From Flavobacteriales bacterium ALC-1 (lineage in GTDB: Bacteria > Bacteroidota > Bacteroidia > Flavobacteriales > Flavobacteriaceae), in contig ABHI01000001.1 of NCBI GenBank assembly GCA_000171875.1, positions 1,065,001 to 1,129,000 of the forward strand: 64,000 bases of DNA. Direction: 5' to 3'. Positions 53,238 through 62,295 of the stretch are shown here, in pieces. Positions within the stretch are counted from its first letter, which is position 1; the number at the start of each line of letters is the position of its first letter. The position numbers and the translations under genes are program-made. The notes under the pieces are model-generated. The model made no database searches. It was not told the DNA's origin and was given only the letters and a program-made list of their open reading frames with translations.

Positions 53238-55634
53238 ATGACCAATTTTAAAAAGAATAGATTATTAAAAATTAAGACCAAAAATATTAGCATTACGGTA
53301 ATGTCGCTTTTAATGTCTTTAATGAGTTTTACTCAAAATGGAACACTATCAGGAAAGGTTTTTGACAAAACAACTAATAAGGCTTTACCGTATGCAAATA
53401 TTATTTTAAATATCAATAATCAAATTGTTACGGGTACAATAACTGATGAGGACGGGGTATTTGTGATAAAGAAAGTTAAAAGGGGTGATTACAATTTAGA
53501 AATCCAATTTATGGGCTATACAACAAAAGTTATTCCTGTATCCTTAACCAGAAATAACACAAAAATAAATTTAGGTAATCTATACATTACTGAGGATTTT
53601 GTTGCTTTAGAGTCAGTAATTGTACTAGCAGAACGATCAACAATTGAACAAAAAATTGATAGAAAAGTCATCAATGTAGGTAAGGATTTAACGACTGTTG
53701 GTGCTACAGCAAGTGATATTATGCGAAATATACCTTCGGTTAGCATAAATCAAGACGGTAATATTTCACTTAGAGGAAATGAAAACGTTCGTATTCTTGT
53801 TGATGGAAAACCAACTAATATATCTGCTCGTGACCTTTTACAGCAAATCCCTTCAACTTCAATAAAAACAATAGAATTAATTACAAACCCATCAGCTAAG
53901 TATAACCCAGAAGGGATGAGCGGTATCATAAACATAACTTTAAAAAAGGATGCCAATTTGGGCTTTAACGGTTCTGTGAATTTGGGTTTTACGTATGGAG
54001 AAAGGGCAAGATATAATAATGCTTTGAGCCTAAATTACAGAGCAGGAAAGTTGAATTTTTATGGTAGTTACGGAAACAGGTTAGGTAAGGGTATTACAAA
54101 CGGAACAGTAACAAGAACTATAGAAAACACTAACCAACTCACAAGAAATATAAATGATAATACATCTCATTTGTTGAAATTTGGTGTTGATTATTTTATA
54201 AATGATAATAATACTTTATCAATTTATACCAATCAAAATTTATTTGAAACTATTGTAGACGGAAACAGAGTTATTACTTTTTTTGAGAATCCTTCATTAA
54301 ATTTTACGCAAAGAGATATTGCTGATAGTGATAATATCAACTCGACTTATAATTTAGATTTTAAACATGATTTTGAAAAAGAAGATCACAGTATTGAATT
54401 TGAAGTAGACTATAATGTGTTAGATAGCGATAAGGCTTTTGAGTTCATTTTTTCTGGAAATAGTCCAACAAGTGATTATATGGAATTAATAGATGATGAT
54501 AGAAGTAACACCACTATCAATTTAGATTATACAAATCCACTCTCACAAAACTCTACGCTTGAGTTAGGTTTTGAAACACGTTTACGCCGTACAGATAATG
54601 TTTATGATACCGGAAACCCTAATTTTAATAATTCAACATTCTTCTACAATAGAGATATTTATTCTTTTTATACCACTTTTAGTCAAAAGATTAATAAATG
54701 GCAGTATAATTTAGGAATTCGCTTTGAGGATTATAGTGTAGACTCTCAGTTTAATGAAGAAGGAGAAGACTTATTTACGTTTAAAGATAAATTGTTCAAT
54801 ATTTATCCATCTGTATTTTTAAAATATAGCCCCAATGAAGATGAAAAAAACACCTATCAACTGAGCTTTAGTAGACGAATAGATCGGCCATCTTTAAACC
54901 AGATAAATCCAATACGGCAAATTAATACACCACAAATACTGTTAACTGGTAATCCAGCCTTAGTACCTCAATTTACAAATTCGGTAGAGTTAAATTATAG
55001 CCGAAAATTAGACAAAGGTAATTTTACAGTTGGTGGTTTTTACAGAAGAATAAATGATGAAATTAATAGAAGAGGGTTTTTTGATGACGATAACCCTAAC
55101 CTTTTGATTATTGATTATGACAATTTTGATAGTAATAACGCCTATGGCTTTGAGTTTTCTTCCTCTTATAAATTAACAGATTGGTGGCGTCTTAACGGCA
55201 GTTTTGACGTGTATTCTCGTACACAGAAAGGTTTTATAGAAGGTGAAAGCGTAGAGGTGAATAACACGTTATTAAATGCTAAATTAAATCAAAGTTTTAA
55301 GGCTACAAAAGACCTTACGTTTCAGTTATTTACGTTTTATAGTGGCAGACAAAGTATTTTACAATACGATTTAAAAGAGAACTTTTTTATTAATGCTGGG
55401 GCACGTTATAATTTTGCCGAGGGCAAAGGTACAATAAGCGTAAACTTTAATGATATTTTTAAAACACAGCGTTTTGCTTTTGAAACCTTTAGAACCATCA
55501 TACAAGAAGGTGAATTTAGAACAGACTCGCGCACTGTGTATTTAGGTTTAGCATACCGTTTTGGTAGTGGAAAAAACAAAAATGTAAATCGTAAAAAGAG
55601 AGATAAAAACGAAAAGGCTGATAAGGTATTATAG
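53238..55634 (+). CDS. TonB-dependent outer-membrane beta-barrel protein (OMP_b-brl_3 type)
   Basis: A 798-residue receptor: signal peptide (about 1-32), a CarboxypepD_reg-like beta-sandwich (about 35-115, GTLSGKVFDKTTNKALPYANI), a plug (about 125-235, with GNENVRILVDGKPTNI and NPSAKYNPEGMSGIINI) and a barrel to about 775 with a charged lysine-rich tail (GKNKNVNRKKRDKNEK). This is the DUF/OMP family shared by many Bacteroidota receptors, distinct from SusC since no SusD follows. The tail after the last barrel strand (AYRFGSG) is unusual. It is divergent from the LytS/LytTR pair. Substrate unknown. Confidence 0.88.
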   Translation: MTNFKKNRLLKIKTKNISITVMSLLMSLMSFTQNGTLSGKVFDKTTNKALPYANIILNINNQIVTGTITDEDGVFVIKKVKRGDYNLEIQFMGYTTKVIPVSLTRNNTKINLGNLYITEDFVALESVIVLAERSTIEQKIDRKVINVGKDLTTVGATASDIMRNIPSVSINQDGNISLRGNENVRILVDGKPTNISARDLLQQIPSTSIKTIELITNPSAKYNPEGMSGIINITLKKDANLGFNGSVNLGFTYGERARYNNALSLNYRAGKLNFYGSYGNRLGKGITNGTVTRTIENTNQLTRNINDNTSHLLKFGVDYFINDNNTLSIYTNQNLFETIVDGNRVITFFENPSLNFTQRDIADSDNINSTYNLDFKHDFEKEDHSIEFEVDYNVLDSDKAFEFIFSGNSPTSDYMELIDDDRSNTTINLDYTNPLSQNSTLELGFETRLRRTDNVYDTGNPNFNNSTFFYNRDIYSFYTTFSQKINKWQYNLGIRFEDYSVDSQFNEEGEDLFTFKDKLFNIYPSVFLKYSPNEDEKNTYQLSFSRRIDRPSLNQINPIRQINTPQILLTGNPALVPQFTNSVELNYSRKLDKGNFTVGGFYRRINDEINRRGFFDDDNPNLLIIDYDNFDSNNAYGFEFSSSYKLTDWWRLNGSFDVYSRTQKGFIEGESVEVNNTLLNAKLNQSFKATKDLTFQLFTFYSGRQSILQYDLKENFFINAGARYNFAEGKGTISVNFNDIFKTQRFAFETFRTIIQEGEFRTDSRTVYLGLAYRFGSGKNKNVNRKKRDKNEKADKVL

Positions 55635-55679
55635 CGTTCAATTTGTTATAGAGTTAGTTCGATGGATGAATTGATGGTG

Positions 55680-55742
55680 AGCCTGCCTACTTGTAAATAA
55701 TATGAAGTGAGTTCTTATTTATAAGTTAGGTAGGCTTTTTTA
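55680..55742 (+). terminator. Long hairpin terminator of the receptor gene
   Basis: AGCCTGCCTACTTGTAAATAA pairs with TTATTTATAAGTTAGGTAGGCT (one bulge and few mismatches, about 20 bp of stem) around a 20-base loop, followed by six T. It lies 46 bp after the receptor stop. Confidence 0.75.
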
Positions 55743-55818
55743 TAAATGAACCTAGCTATGATGGATGCTAATTACATAATTGTAATCACTTTAGAATATA
55801 TGATTTAAGAATAAAAAC

Positions 55819-56221
55819 TCAAACAAAGGAATGCAACATTACCAATCTAGTGTGTAAATTAGAAATGTTGGAGATATCAACCTTCATATCCCTTTTAGTA
55901 TAATTCTCATCACCAAATTCTAGAAAATCGACTGTAATTTTCTTTAATCGATGTTTTATAAATCCATCACCTTGAGCAGTATTCAAATAAGTTTGTGTCG
56001 TTAATGTCTTTTTTGAATACTTATAAACAAGCTAAAAAAGCTTTTTTAGGGTTTAAAGAATTTACATTAGTATCAATAATCTTATAGACTTCATTATTAG
56101 TATTTCGTTTCATTATAAACTTGCAGCGGTTAAATCTCTTGCGACCATAATCATTTTGGTAAGTGACACAACTTACAGTTATGAGAGTAAGTGCTATTGT
56201 TCTTTTTAATTTAAAATTCAT
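55819..56221 (-). pseudogene. Frameshifted remnant of a small lipoprotein
   Basis: ATG 56221 starts a hydrophobic signal with a LITVSC lipobox and runs 66 codons to a TAA at 56021. Directly after the A6-GC-T6 run (about 56034-56049) another frame is open for about 70 codons without stop down to TGA 55819 (residues YKYSKKTLTTQTY ... KKITVDFLEFGDENY). Joined, the two halves make a plausible lipoprotein of about 135 residues. A single-base shift in the homopolymer run would explain the break. Family not recognised. If the second frame is chance, only the 66-residue part remains. Confidence 0.4.
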
Positions 56222-56238
56222 GTGTTTTTATATAAAAA

Positions 56239-56272
56239 AATAAAGCTCATCTAAATTAGATGAGCTTTATTT
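56239..56272 (-). terminator. Rho-independent terminator
   Basis: Minus strand: 14-bp perfect inverted repeat (TAAAGCTCATCTAA / TTAGATGAGCTTTA) followed by seven T. It probably ends transcripts from the split thioredoxin gene before the lipoprotein remnant. The rest of 56222-56448 holds no gene. Confidence 0.75.
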
Positions 56273-56448
56273 AATCCTAAAACAACTTTCAATATTACAA
56301 AGCCTGGATAGAATCTAATTTTGTTGTAACAACTTCAGAAATCTTATTTAGTATTTAACTTTGCAAGTATACACTAAACAGAAAATCTGCGAGAGTTTTC
56401 AGAAGTAAACGATAAAAAACAATTACTTATAGTCTTTATTGTAAAACG

Positions 56449-57011
56449 TTACTTTAAGACTTCATCAAGTAGCTGGCTTATTTCTTCTTTTGAACTTTGT
56501 TGTAAATCGTTTTCAACTATCGTTCCGTTTGGATCAATCAGTACATAAACAGGAATACCACTTAAAATAGCATTAATTTCTCCACTATCATCATAAATGA
56601 TTCTATTCAAAAAATAGGAAATCGGTTCGTTTTTCATACCATCACCAAAGAGTTAATTCCGTTTAGTTGCTTTTTCTGAACAAATTTTTTCCAATTTTCT
56701 TTTGATTTATCTACAGATAGATAGACAAATTCAATATTATCAGTCTTATGTTTTTTAATTAGCTTTTCAAAGTTCGGCATATCCTCAATGCAGGGTTTGC
56801 ACCAAGTAGCCCAAAAATTGATAAAAATGTATTTCCCTTTAAACTTTTCTAGGTTAATTAATTCATTATCTAATGATGGAAGATTTATTTCAGGTAATTG
56901 TTTTCCTTCCGCTATTAATTCAGACTTTTTAAATTTTTCTAAAGCATCCTCTTGTGAGAAACTCAAATTTGCATGAAAAATTAAAATCAAGGTTATTAAT
57001 GTTTTTTTCAT
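56449..57011 (-). pseudogene. TlpA/ResA-type thioredoxin gene split by a frameshift
   Basis: Two overlapping frames form one thioredoxin. The first (56634-57011, 125 residues) has a signal peptide (ending LSFSQ), LINLEKFKGKYIFINFWATWCKPCIEDMP with the redox CKPC motif, and ends at NSLVMV. The second (56449-56637, 62 residues) begins in the overlapping ATGA and holds the remaining fold: SGIPVYVLIDPNGTIV with the cis-Pro, then the last helix. Neither part alone makes a thioredoxin fold; joined they give about 186 residues, normal for the family. A one-base change near 56637 would restore it. It may be a pseudogene, a sequencing error, or a reinitiation/frameshift product. Confidence 0.75.
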
Positions 57012-57052
57012 AATTCAGCTTTAATGTTATACAACCGTCAGAGTATATACAT

Positions 57053-57751
57053 TTATTTTATAATAAATTCATTTACATTTATAATACCTTTTTCTCCTAT
57101 ATCTAAATTCTCTTTATGGAAGGCTTCAAAAGATGATTTATCTTGCCATTCGGTTAAAATAACATCATCTGGTTTGTACATATAGCCAACGGATGATCTT
57201 GGATTTGTTAATTCTAATAAGATTTTACCACCGTGCTTTTTCATTAATTTTTGCCAGTTGGATGTGTAACTTTCATAATCAGAATTGTCATCTTTCCACA
57301 ATGCTGTAGCAACAAAAATCTTATCTTCAGTTACCTCGAACGTAACATCTTTATCTAGTTCATAGTAAGAAAGGTAAAAGTTAGACCAAATAGCTCTTCG
57401 TTGGTCATGAAAATCTGGAACTTCATTTGTTATTTCTTTAAGAAAAGTTTCTCTACTATTTAAGTCTTTCCATTTTCCAAAAACAAAACTCTGAGGTTGC
57501 AAACCACCTTGGGTTGTCTCACTTACGGCCAATAACGGTTGCGGTTGGTATCCGTTTTTTAGTGCAAACGCAAATGCTGTTTCTCTGTATTTTGGAAAAA
57601 ATTTAGCAAAATCCTCTGTCCCTGTGAAGAGAAGAATATCTAAAACCTCACCTTTTTTATAATTAAAGGTCTTCGTTTTTGATTGTGCGGCTAAGGTACT
57701 CGCGCTAATTATTAATACTAGGCATGCTGTAATTACTTTAATTGTTTTCAT
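57053..57751 (-). CDS. Exported protein of unknown function, two alpha/beta-barrel-like repeats
   Basis: A 232-residue protein with a clear signal peptide (about 1-22, STLAAQ). The mature part seems to have two similar halves, each with a beta strand, a charged helix and an F-x-x-W/F pattern (TFNYKKGEVLDILLF...FGKWKDLNSRETFLKEI and KIFVATALWKDD...ILTEWQDKSSFEAFHKEN). The second half recalls DUF1330/NIPSNAP dimeric alpha-beta-barrel proteins. No catalytic residues are evident. It lies between the split thioredoxin gene and the DUF6503-like lipoprotein in the same orientation. Confidence 0.65.
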   Translation of the reverse strand: MKTIKVITACLVLIISASTLAAQSKTKTFNYKKGEVLDILLFTGTEDFAKFFPKYRETAFAFALKNGYQPQPLLAVSETTQGGLQPQSFVFGKWKDLNSRETFLKEITNEVPDFHDQRRAIWSNFYLSYYELDKDVTFEVTEDKIFVATALWKDDNSDYESYTSNWQKLMKKHGGKILLELTNPRSSVGYMYKPDDVILTEWQDKSSFEAFHKENLDIGEKGIINVNEFIIK

Positions 57752-57806
57752 AATTGTTTTTGAAATTTATAAGTGATTGTTTTTTGAAAATGATATAATT
57801 TAAATG

Positions 57807-58661
57807 CTATTTTGAGATATTTTGTATTGATGATTTAGTAAAACCATTATTAAATTTCACATTACTCATTTTTTGAATAATACTAGGTGCTTTAGGATAA
57901 CTACCATCTGCATTGGGCAAATAATAACTTCTGTTCGTGGCAAGGTTTTGCCCTTTAATATTTTTGTACTTGTATTCTGCTAAAATTAAAGGTGCATTAA
58001 CTCCAAAAAATGGAAGAGAAAAATAAAAACGGTCTATTTGTTTTGTTATTGGATTGATATATAAAATGTAAATATCATTTTCTGGTTTCTTTGTGATTTT
58101 TGAATCGTAAGTAATTTCTATTTTGTCATAATCAATACCATTGTATTTCTCTTTTCCTAAAAATTTAGATATTACTCCTGGGTCATTTAGTTTATAGGGC
58201 ATTACAACCCAAAAGTAAAGCGCTCGTCTAACAAACTCAGCCGTTTTAATAGCTACAGAATCTTTTACAGGTTTTTTATTTAATAGCGTTTTTGTGCTAC
58301 TGCCATTAAATAACTGAATTACATCCCCAACTTCATTTGGTAATACATTTACTTCATGTTTTTTGTAATATCCAAAGGATGTTTCGTCAGAAAAAACATA
58401 GCGTTCTATGGATACATCTGCTTTTCCGTTAGATGTTTCGTATTCAAAGTGATATTCAATATCTTTTTTACTTAAAAGGTCGTTCCATCCTCCACTCTCA
58501 AAAGCTACAGCCTTCAATATTGCATCTGAATTCCCAGAGATATATTTTGGTATAGGTTCAGTTTTATCGGTTTCTATAGGTGCTTTATTCTTTTCAACTT
58601 TACTACAGGATGAGAATAAAACAACACATAATAATATGCTGATTGTATTTACAGAATTCAT
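57807..58661 (-). CDS. DUF6503-like lipoprotein
   Basis: A 284-residue lipoprotein from ATG 58661 (signal MNSVNTISILLCVVLFSSC with lipobox). The longer frame from 58682 is unlikely because a -7 box (TATCTTTG, minus strand 58680-58687) overlaps it. The mature part is beta-rich and resembles flavobacterial DUF6503 proteins, with WNDLLSKKDIEYHFEY...ERYVFSDETSFGYY and YKIxYxxKI-type strands followed by YILYINPITKQIDRF; a relation to LolA-like lipid-binding folds is possible. Function unknown. No tight operon with neighbours. Confidence 0.7.
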   Translation of the reverse strand: MNSVNTISILLCVVLFSSCSKVEKNKAPIETDKTEPIPKYISGNSDAILKAVAFESGGWNDLLSKKDIEYHFEYETSNGKADVSIERYVFSDETSFGYYKKHEVNVLPNEVGDVIQLFNGSSTKTLLNKKPVKDSVAIKTAEFVRRALYFWVVMPYKLNDPGVISKFLGKEKYNGIDYDKIEITYDSKITKKPENDIYILYINPITKQIDRFYFSLPFFGVNAPLILAEYKYKNIKGQNLATNRSYYLPNADGSYPKAPSIIQKMSNVKFNNGFTKSSIQNISK

Positions 58662-58871
58662 TTGTTTTAATCTTTTAGTCAAAGATAAACTGAAGGTGAA
58701 CTTATAATTGTAGGAGATGCTAATAGGGCATTAAACATAGATAAAAGAGGTGTAACGGTCGATTAAAAAAGGAGGACTAAAACAGCTTATAATATTAAAT
58801 ACTAGATTTTTTGATTACAGGGCATTATAAGTAATGAAAAACAACATAAACTATTCTTTTTAATATTGATA

Positions 58872-60104
58872 TCATTCGGTTTTAATTTTAATTTGGTGTT
58901 TTTTATAAATTTCCATAACTTGAACTGGTAATTCCTCTTCAGACTTTTCATATTTCAAACCATATTTAGATAATTCTTCATTTAGAGTTGCTATATCTTC
59001 AAACTGCCAATCCAATTTAATATCATAATAACCGTTTAAATTAGTTTTATCTAAAACAGGCAGATTCGTAAAATTTTCAATGTATTTAGCCAGCGTTTCC
59101 ATTGTAATTTTTTTACCTGAATAACTTGTTCCTCTAAAAATAACTTCTTGCTTATTTTCTATAGATTCTTTAATGGTATTCTTAATGTTTTTCAACACAT
59201 AAGAGTCCATTTTTTTTGTAATTAAGTGCGCATTAAAATTAAAATGACTGCTTAAAAAATCAACACCTATCTTTTTCCAATCGCCTTTATAATTTTCTGA
59301 AGTTTCTATGGTTAAATTGTATAAACTTTTTGGCTTAAAAGGAAAATCTGCAAAACTTAAACTATCTGAAAAAACAATTCTTTTGGGTGATGCTATGTCA
59401 AAAAGATATTGATATAATTTTGGTAATGGGCTATTTCTAATTTGAATACCTTTTGTAATACCTTCTTGATTTTTAATCAATTTAGAACTTCCTCTTTTGT
59501 TAGCATCATAACTTTTAAGCTCAATCCTATATTCTAAATTAGAAATTGATTTTAATACTTTAGAAGAATCTTTTTCTTGATTTTTAGAAATTGATTTATC
59601 CTCTAAATTTATGATACCATTTGAAATTAAATCTTGTATTACTTTTGGAGTAATCTGTGTTGGGTCTGTGATAGCTCTTACAATCCCTTTTTTATCAATT
59701 ATAATAGTATGAGGAATTTCATCATACTTAAAAATATTAGTGTGTAAAGTATCAGAAACAATTCTTAAGGGACTTTTTGTGTTTTCTATAAATTTTAAAA
59801 GGCGCTCTTTTTTTTCTGAAGAAATTGCAATTACAACTAAATCATCTTTAAATTGATTTTGTAGTGCAGCTAATTTTTTCATTGCAGGTATACATGGACT
59901 ACACCAAGTTGCCCAAAACTCTAAAATAACAACTTTACCTTTTAAATCTTGTAAAGGAATATTTTCTAGACCTTTATTTAAAACATTTCTAAAAGTATAA
60001 TCTGGTATTTTATTATTTACTACAGCAAGTTTTGTCTCTTTTGTACATGATAAAATCAATAAAAAAGATATAACTATAAAATAATTGGTTATTTTGAAAT
60101 TCAT
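58872..60104 (-). CDS. TlpA-like thioredoxin lipoprotein with C-terminal DUF3738 domain
   Basis: A 410-residue exported protein (signal with LLILSC lipobox). Residues about 30-165 are a TlpA-type thioredoxin (FWATWCSPC redox motif, IPHTIIIDKKG with the cis-Pro), and about 195-405 resemble DUF3738 (SYDANKRGSS..., NLPVLDKTNLNGYYDIKLDW, LSKYGLKYEKSEEELPVQVMEI). TlpA-DUF3738 proteins are usually found with peptidase or regulatory genes and their function is not established. It lies 115 bp after the membrane protein/ECF sigma pair, so it may be part of the regulon. Confidence 0.85.
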   Translation of the reverse strand: MNFKITNYFIVISFLLILSCTKETKLAVVNNKIPDYTFRNVLNKGLENIPLQDLKGKVVILEFWATWCSPCIPAMKKLAALQNQFKDDLVVIAISSEKKERLLKFIENTKSPLRIVSDTLHTNIFKYDEIPHTIIIDKKGIVRAITDPTQITPKVIQDLISNGIINLEDKSISKNQEKDSSKVLKSISNLEYRIELKSYDANKRGSSKLIKNQEGITKGIQIRNSPLPKLYQYLFDIASPKRIVFSDSLSFADFPFKPKSLYNLTIETSENYKGDWKKIGVDFLSSHFNFNAHLITKKMDSYVLKNIKNTIKESIENKQEVIFRGTSYSGKKITMETLAKYIENFTNLPVLDKTNLNGYYDIKLDWQFEDIATLNEELSKYGLKYEKSEEELPVQVMEIYKKHQIKIKTE

Positions 60105-60219
60105 TTTTCAGGTATTAAAAGGCTAAAATATTTTTTTAGGAAAAAAATAATTCCCGTGTAGACAAAAGCAAAATATTAGATGTTAAAAAGCTTATAAATG
60201 TCTATTAATTTTTTTCAGT

Positions 60220-60840
60220 TTAATCAAAATCTTTAATAACTCCTTCTAATTTTTTGATATGAACACCATATAATTTATTTGCCCAAAGTACTGTGCCAAA
60301 ATAAATAATGACTGCTGTACATAAATAAACAAGAATATATGTTGCTAATTTTGTAATTGAAGTCTCTAAAGATATTATTTTTAAAAATTGCGCTTGGTCT
60401 TTAACTACTAAACCCTGATATAGAGCAAAAATGGCTAATGGTAACAATAAACTTCCCGCTATTATGGCTGTTTTATAAACTTCTAAAGTGAGTTTTAAAT
60501 CGTGCACAAAAGATAAAACAGCAAATTTAGATTGCAAGGTAATATTTGAAGTTTTGTTTAGAAACCAACCCATTTTTAATAGGTAACCTAAAGTGATTAA
60601 GTTTGTTACAAATATTAAGATATAATAAAAGCCTTTTGGTATTGCATCTATTTCTACAATATATGGAAATGCGAAGAAAACAACAATTATAAATAATTGT
60701 GTTATAATTTCATACTTCATACTTTTTCTAACTTTATGAATGGGCATTAATGTTTGCTTAGCATCTTTAATAGTGGTTTCAATTTCATCGCTATTATTAT
60801 GAGTAGCATCCATTTGTTTTTTTATATCATCAAAATTCAT
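60220..60840 (-). CDS. Four-helix membrane protein paired with the ECF sigma factor (candidate anti-sigma)
   Basis: A 206-residue protein with a charged cytoplasmic N terminus (MNFDDIKKQMDATHNNSDEIETTIKD..., about 1-42) and four hydrophobic helices (about 46-66, 70-92, 122-142, 167-190). Its start overlaps the sigma gene by 11 bp. The place is that of an anti-sigma factor, but the zinc-type HxxxCxxC motif is absent and the topology differs from the one-helix FecR or ASD type. The N-terminal helical segment could hold the sigma-binding part. The role is inferred from position only. Confidence 0.6.
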   Translation of the reverse strand: MNFDDIKKQMDATHNNSDEIETTIKDAKQTLMPIHKVRKSMKYEIITQLFIIVVFFAFPYIVEIDAIPKGFYYILIFVTNLITLGYLLKMGWFLNKTSNITLQSKFAVLSFVHDLKLTLEVYKTAIIAGSLLLPLAIFALYQGLVVKDQAQFLKIISLETSITKLATYILVYLCTAVIIYFGTVLWANKLYGVHIKKLEGVIKDFD

Positions 60841-61327
60841 ATCCCTGATTTTTTATAATTTCTTGTAATTTAATTTTTGTTCTGTTGGTTTTTACGCGAA
60901 CATTTGCCTCCGAAATGCCTAAATTCTCTGAAATTTCTTTTCCTGACAAACCTTCAATGTATAGCAAAATCAATGCTTTTTCTACTTTATTTAATTGCTT
61001 TGTTGCTTTATAAAAATGAGTGAGTTGATTTTCTTTTTCTAAAGCATCACTAACAACATCTTCTTTGTCTACTAAAAAGCCTCTTACGGCATCTGGTTTT
61101 CGCTTCTCTTTTTTAAAGAAAACTAAAGCTGTATTTAAAGCAACACGATACATCCAAGTAGAAAAAGCACTATCTCCTTTATAGGATTTTAAAGATTTCC
61201 AAAGTTGTAAAACAATCTCCTGAAAAAGATCTTCTCTATCTTCATAAGTGTCAAAATACATTCTAGAAACCTTATAAATAATCCCTTTATGCGTGTTAAT
61301 TTTATGTAGAAATTCCTTTTTAGTCAC
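60830..61327 (-). CDS. ECF-type RNA polymerase sigma factor
   Basis: A 165-residue sigma-70-family factor with region 2 (about 15-85; YEDREDLFQEIVLQLWKSL, GDSAFSTWMYRVALNTAL) and region 4 (about 105-160; LNKVEKALILLYIEGLSGKEISENLGISEANVRVKTNRTKIKLQEII), no region 3. It should direct polymerase to a small regulon. It starts 5 bp after the TraB gene stop and overlaps the membrane protein by 11 bp, so all three are cotranscribed. Confidence 0.95.
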   Translation of the reverse strand: MTKKEFLHKINTHKGIIYKVSRMYFDTYEDREDLFQEIVLQLWKSLKSYKGDSAFSTWMYRVALNTALVFFKKEKRKPDAVRGFLVDKEDVVSDALEKENQLTHFYKATKQLNKVEKALILLYIEGLSGKEISENLGISEANVRVKTNRTKIKLQEIIKNQGYEF

Positions 61328-61332
61328 GAATA

Positions 61333-62196
61333 CTATTGATAAACGGCTGTAACAGTAAAACCTTTTTGTTTCAATAAATTGATAACTCCATTTTCGCCTG
61401 ATAAATGAGCTGTGCCAAAAGCAAAAAGGTTGCTGTTTTCTTGCATCATTTTTGGTATTTTATCTACCCAATTTTTGTTACGAGCATTTACCATATACTT
61501 TTCTGTATTTTCATTGGTATATTCTTTTTTCATGATTAATGCTTTGGTAGCAATAATATCTTCTTGATTATAAGCTTGTATTGCTTTATTGAAATCTGTT
61601 TTGTAAGCATCAAAAATTAGCATTTGTTCGTAAATAAAGTCTGGTGTTAGTGCTTTACTTACAACATCCATTTGCTCTTGCACTTTTTCTAAAGCTTTAA
61701 TTGGCGTATTATTTTTTTGAGCGAACTTTTGTAGTTCCATTTCCATATACTTTAAGTTGGAACATGGCAACATTTTAGCAAACATTAAAGAATAAGCCAC
61801 AGAAAGTCCATAATCATCAAATTGTTCTACAGAAACACCTAGTGTTTTTTTAAATAATGGGTCTATTTTTTGTATTTGTTCTTTAGATAATTCTTCAGAT
61901 ATTTTTTTTGATTTTGCCATAGATTCTTGCATTACTTTTAGCTCTTCTGGGTCAGACATATTTATTTCTAAAACAAGCGCGTCAGTAGTATTTAAAATGG
62001 TTTTTACTTTATCTTTTATAATAAAATCATCTTCGCACATTATGTGTAATGTGCCCAAAAGATAAGAAGGTTTCTCTATGTCTTTGTGTTCAACTTTCCA
62101 TAAAATTGAATTTGCTAATTTTTTTTCTTGAGCTTGAGAATTATTCGTTTGTAGAACAAAAGCTATAATTACTAAAATTGATTTTAAATGTTTCAT
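61333..62196 (-). CDS. TraB/GumN-family protein
   Basis: A 287-residue exported protein (signal peptide about 1-22, NNSQAQ). The TraB fold is seen in the N-terminal LWKVEHKDIEKPSYLLGTLH, the acidic ALVLEINM segment and the C-terminal FAFGTAHLSGENGVINLLKQKGF, with the paired GTxH motifs that may bind metal. Members are proposed to be metalloproteases related to Tiki, without proof in bacteria. It lies 5 bp ahead of the ECF sigma gene. In this place it could sense or process an envelope signal. Confidence 0.88.
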   Translation of the reverse strand: MKHLKSILVIIAFVLQTNNSQAQEKKLANSILWKVEHKDIEKPSYLLGTLHIMCEDDFIIKDKVKTILNTTDALVLEINMSDPEELKVMQESMAKSKKISEELSKEQIQKIDPLFKKTLGVSVEQFDDYGLSVAYSLMFAKMLPCSNLKYMEMELQKFAQKNNTPIKALEKVQEQMDVVSKALTPDFIYEQMLIFDAYKTDFNKAIQAYNQEDIIATKALIMKKEYTNENTEKYMVNARNKNWVDKIPKMMQENSNLFAFGTAHLSGENGVINLLKQKGFTVTAVYQ

Positions 62197-62295
62197 CTTT
62201 ATATTTTTTCAGTTATAATCAGTAAGTAATCATTGTTACTATTTGTTACAGAAAAAAAGCAAGTTTTCAATGAAACTCATTTAATAGCTTAAAGA

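Noticed and set aside
56356..56363. TAACTTTG -7 box on the plus strand
   Set aside because: No plus-strand gene follows and no TTG at suitable distance; probably chance in AT-rich DNA.
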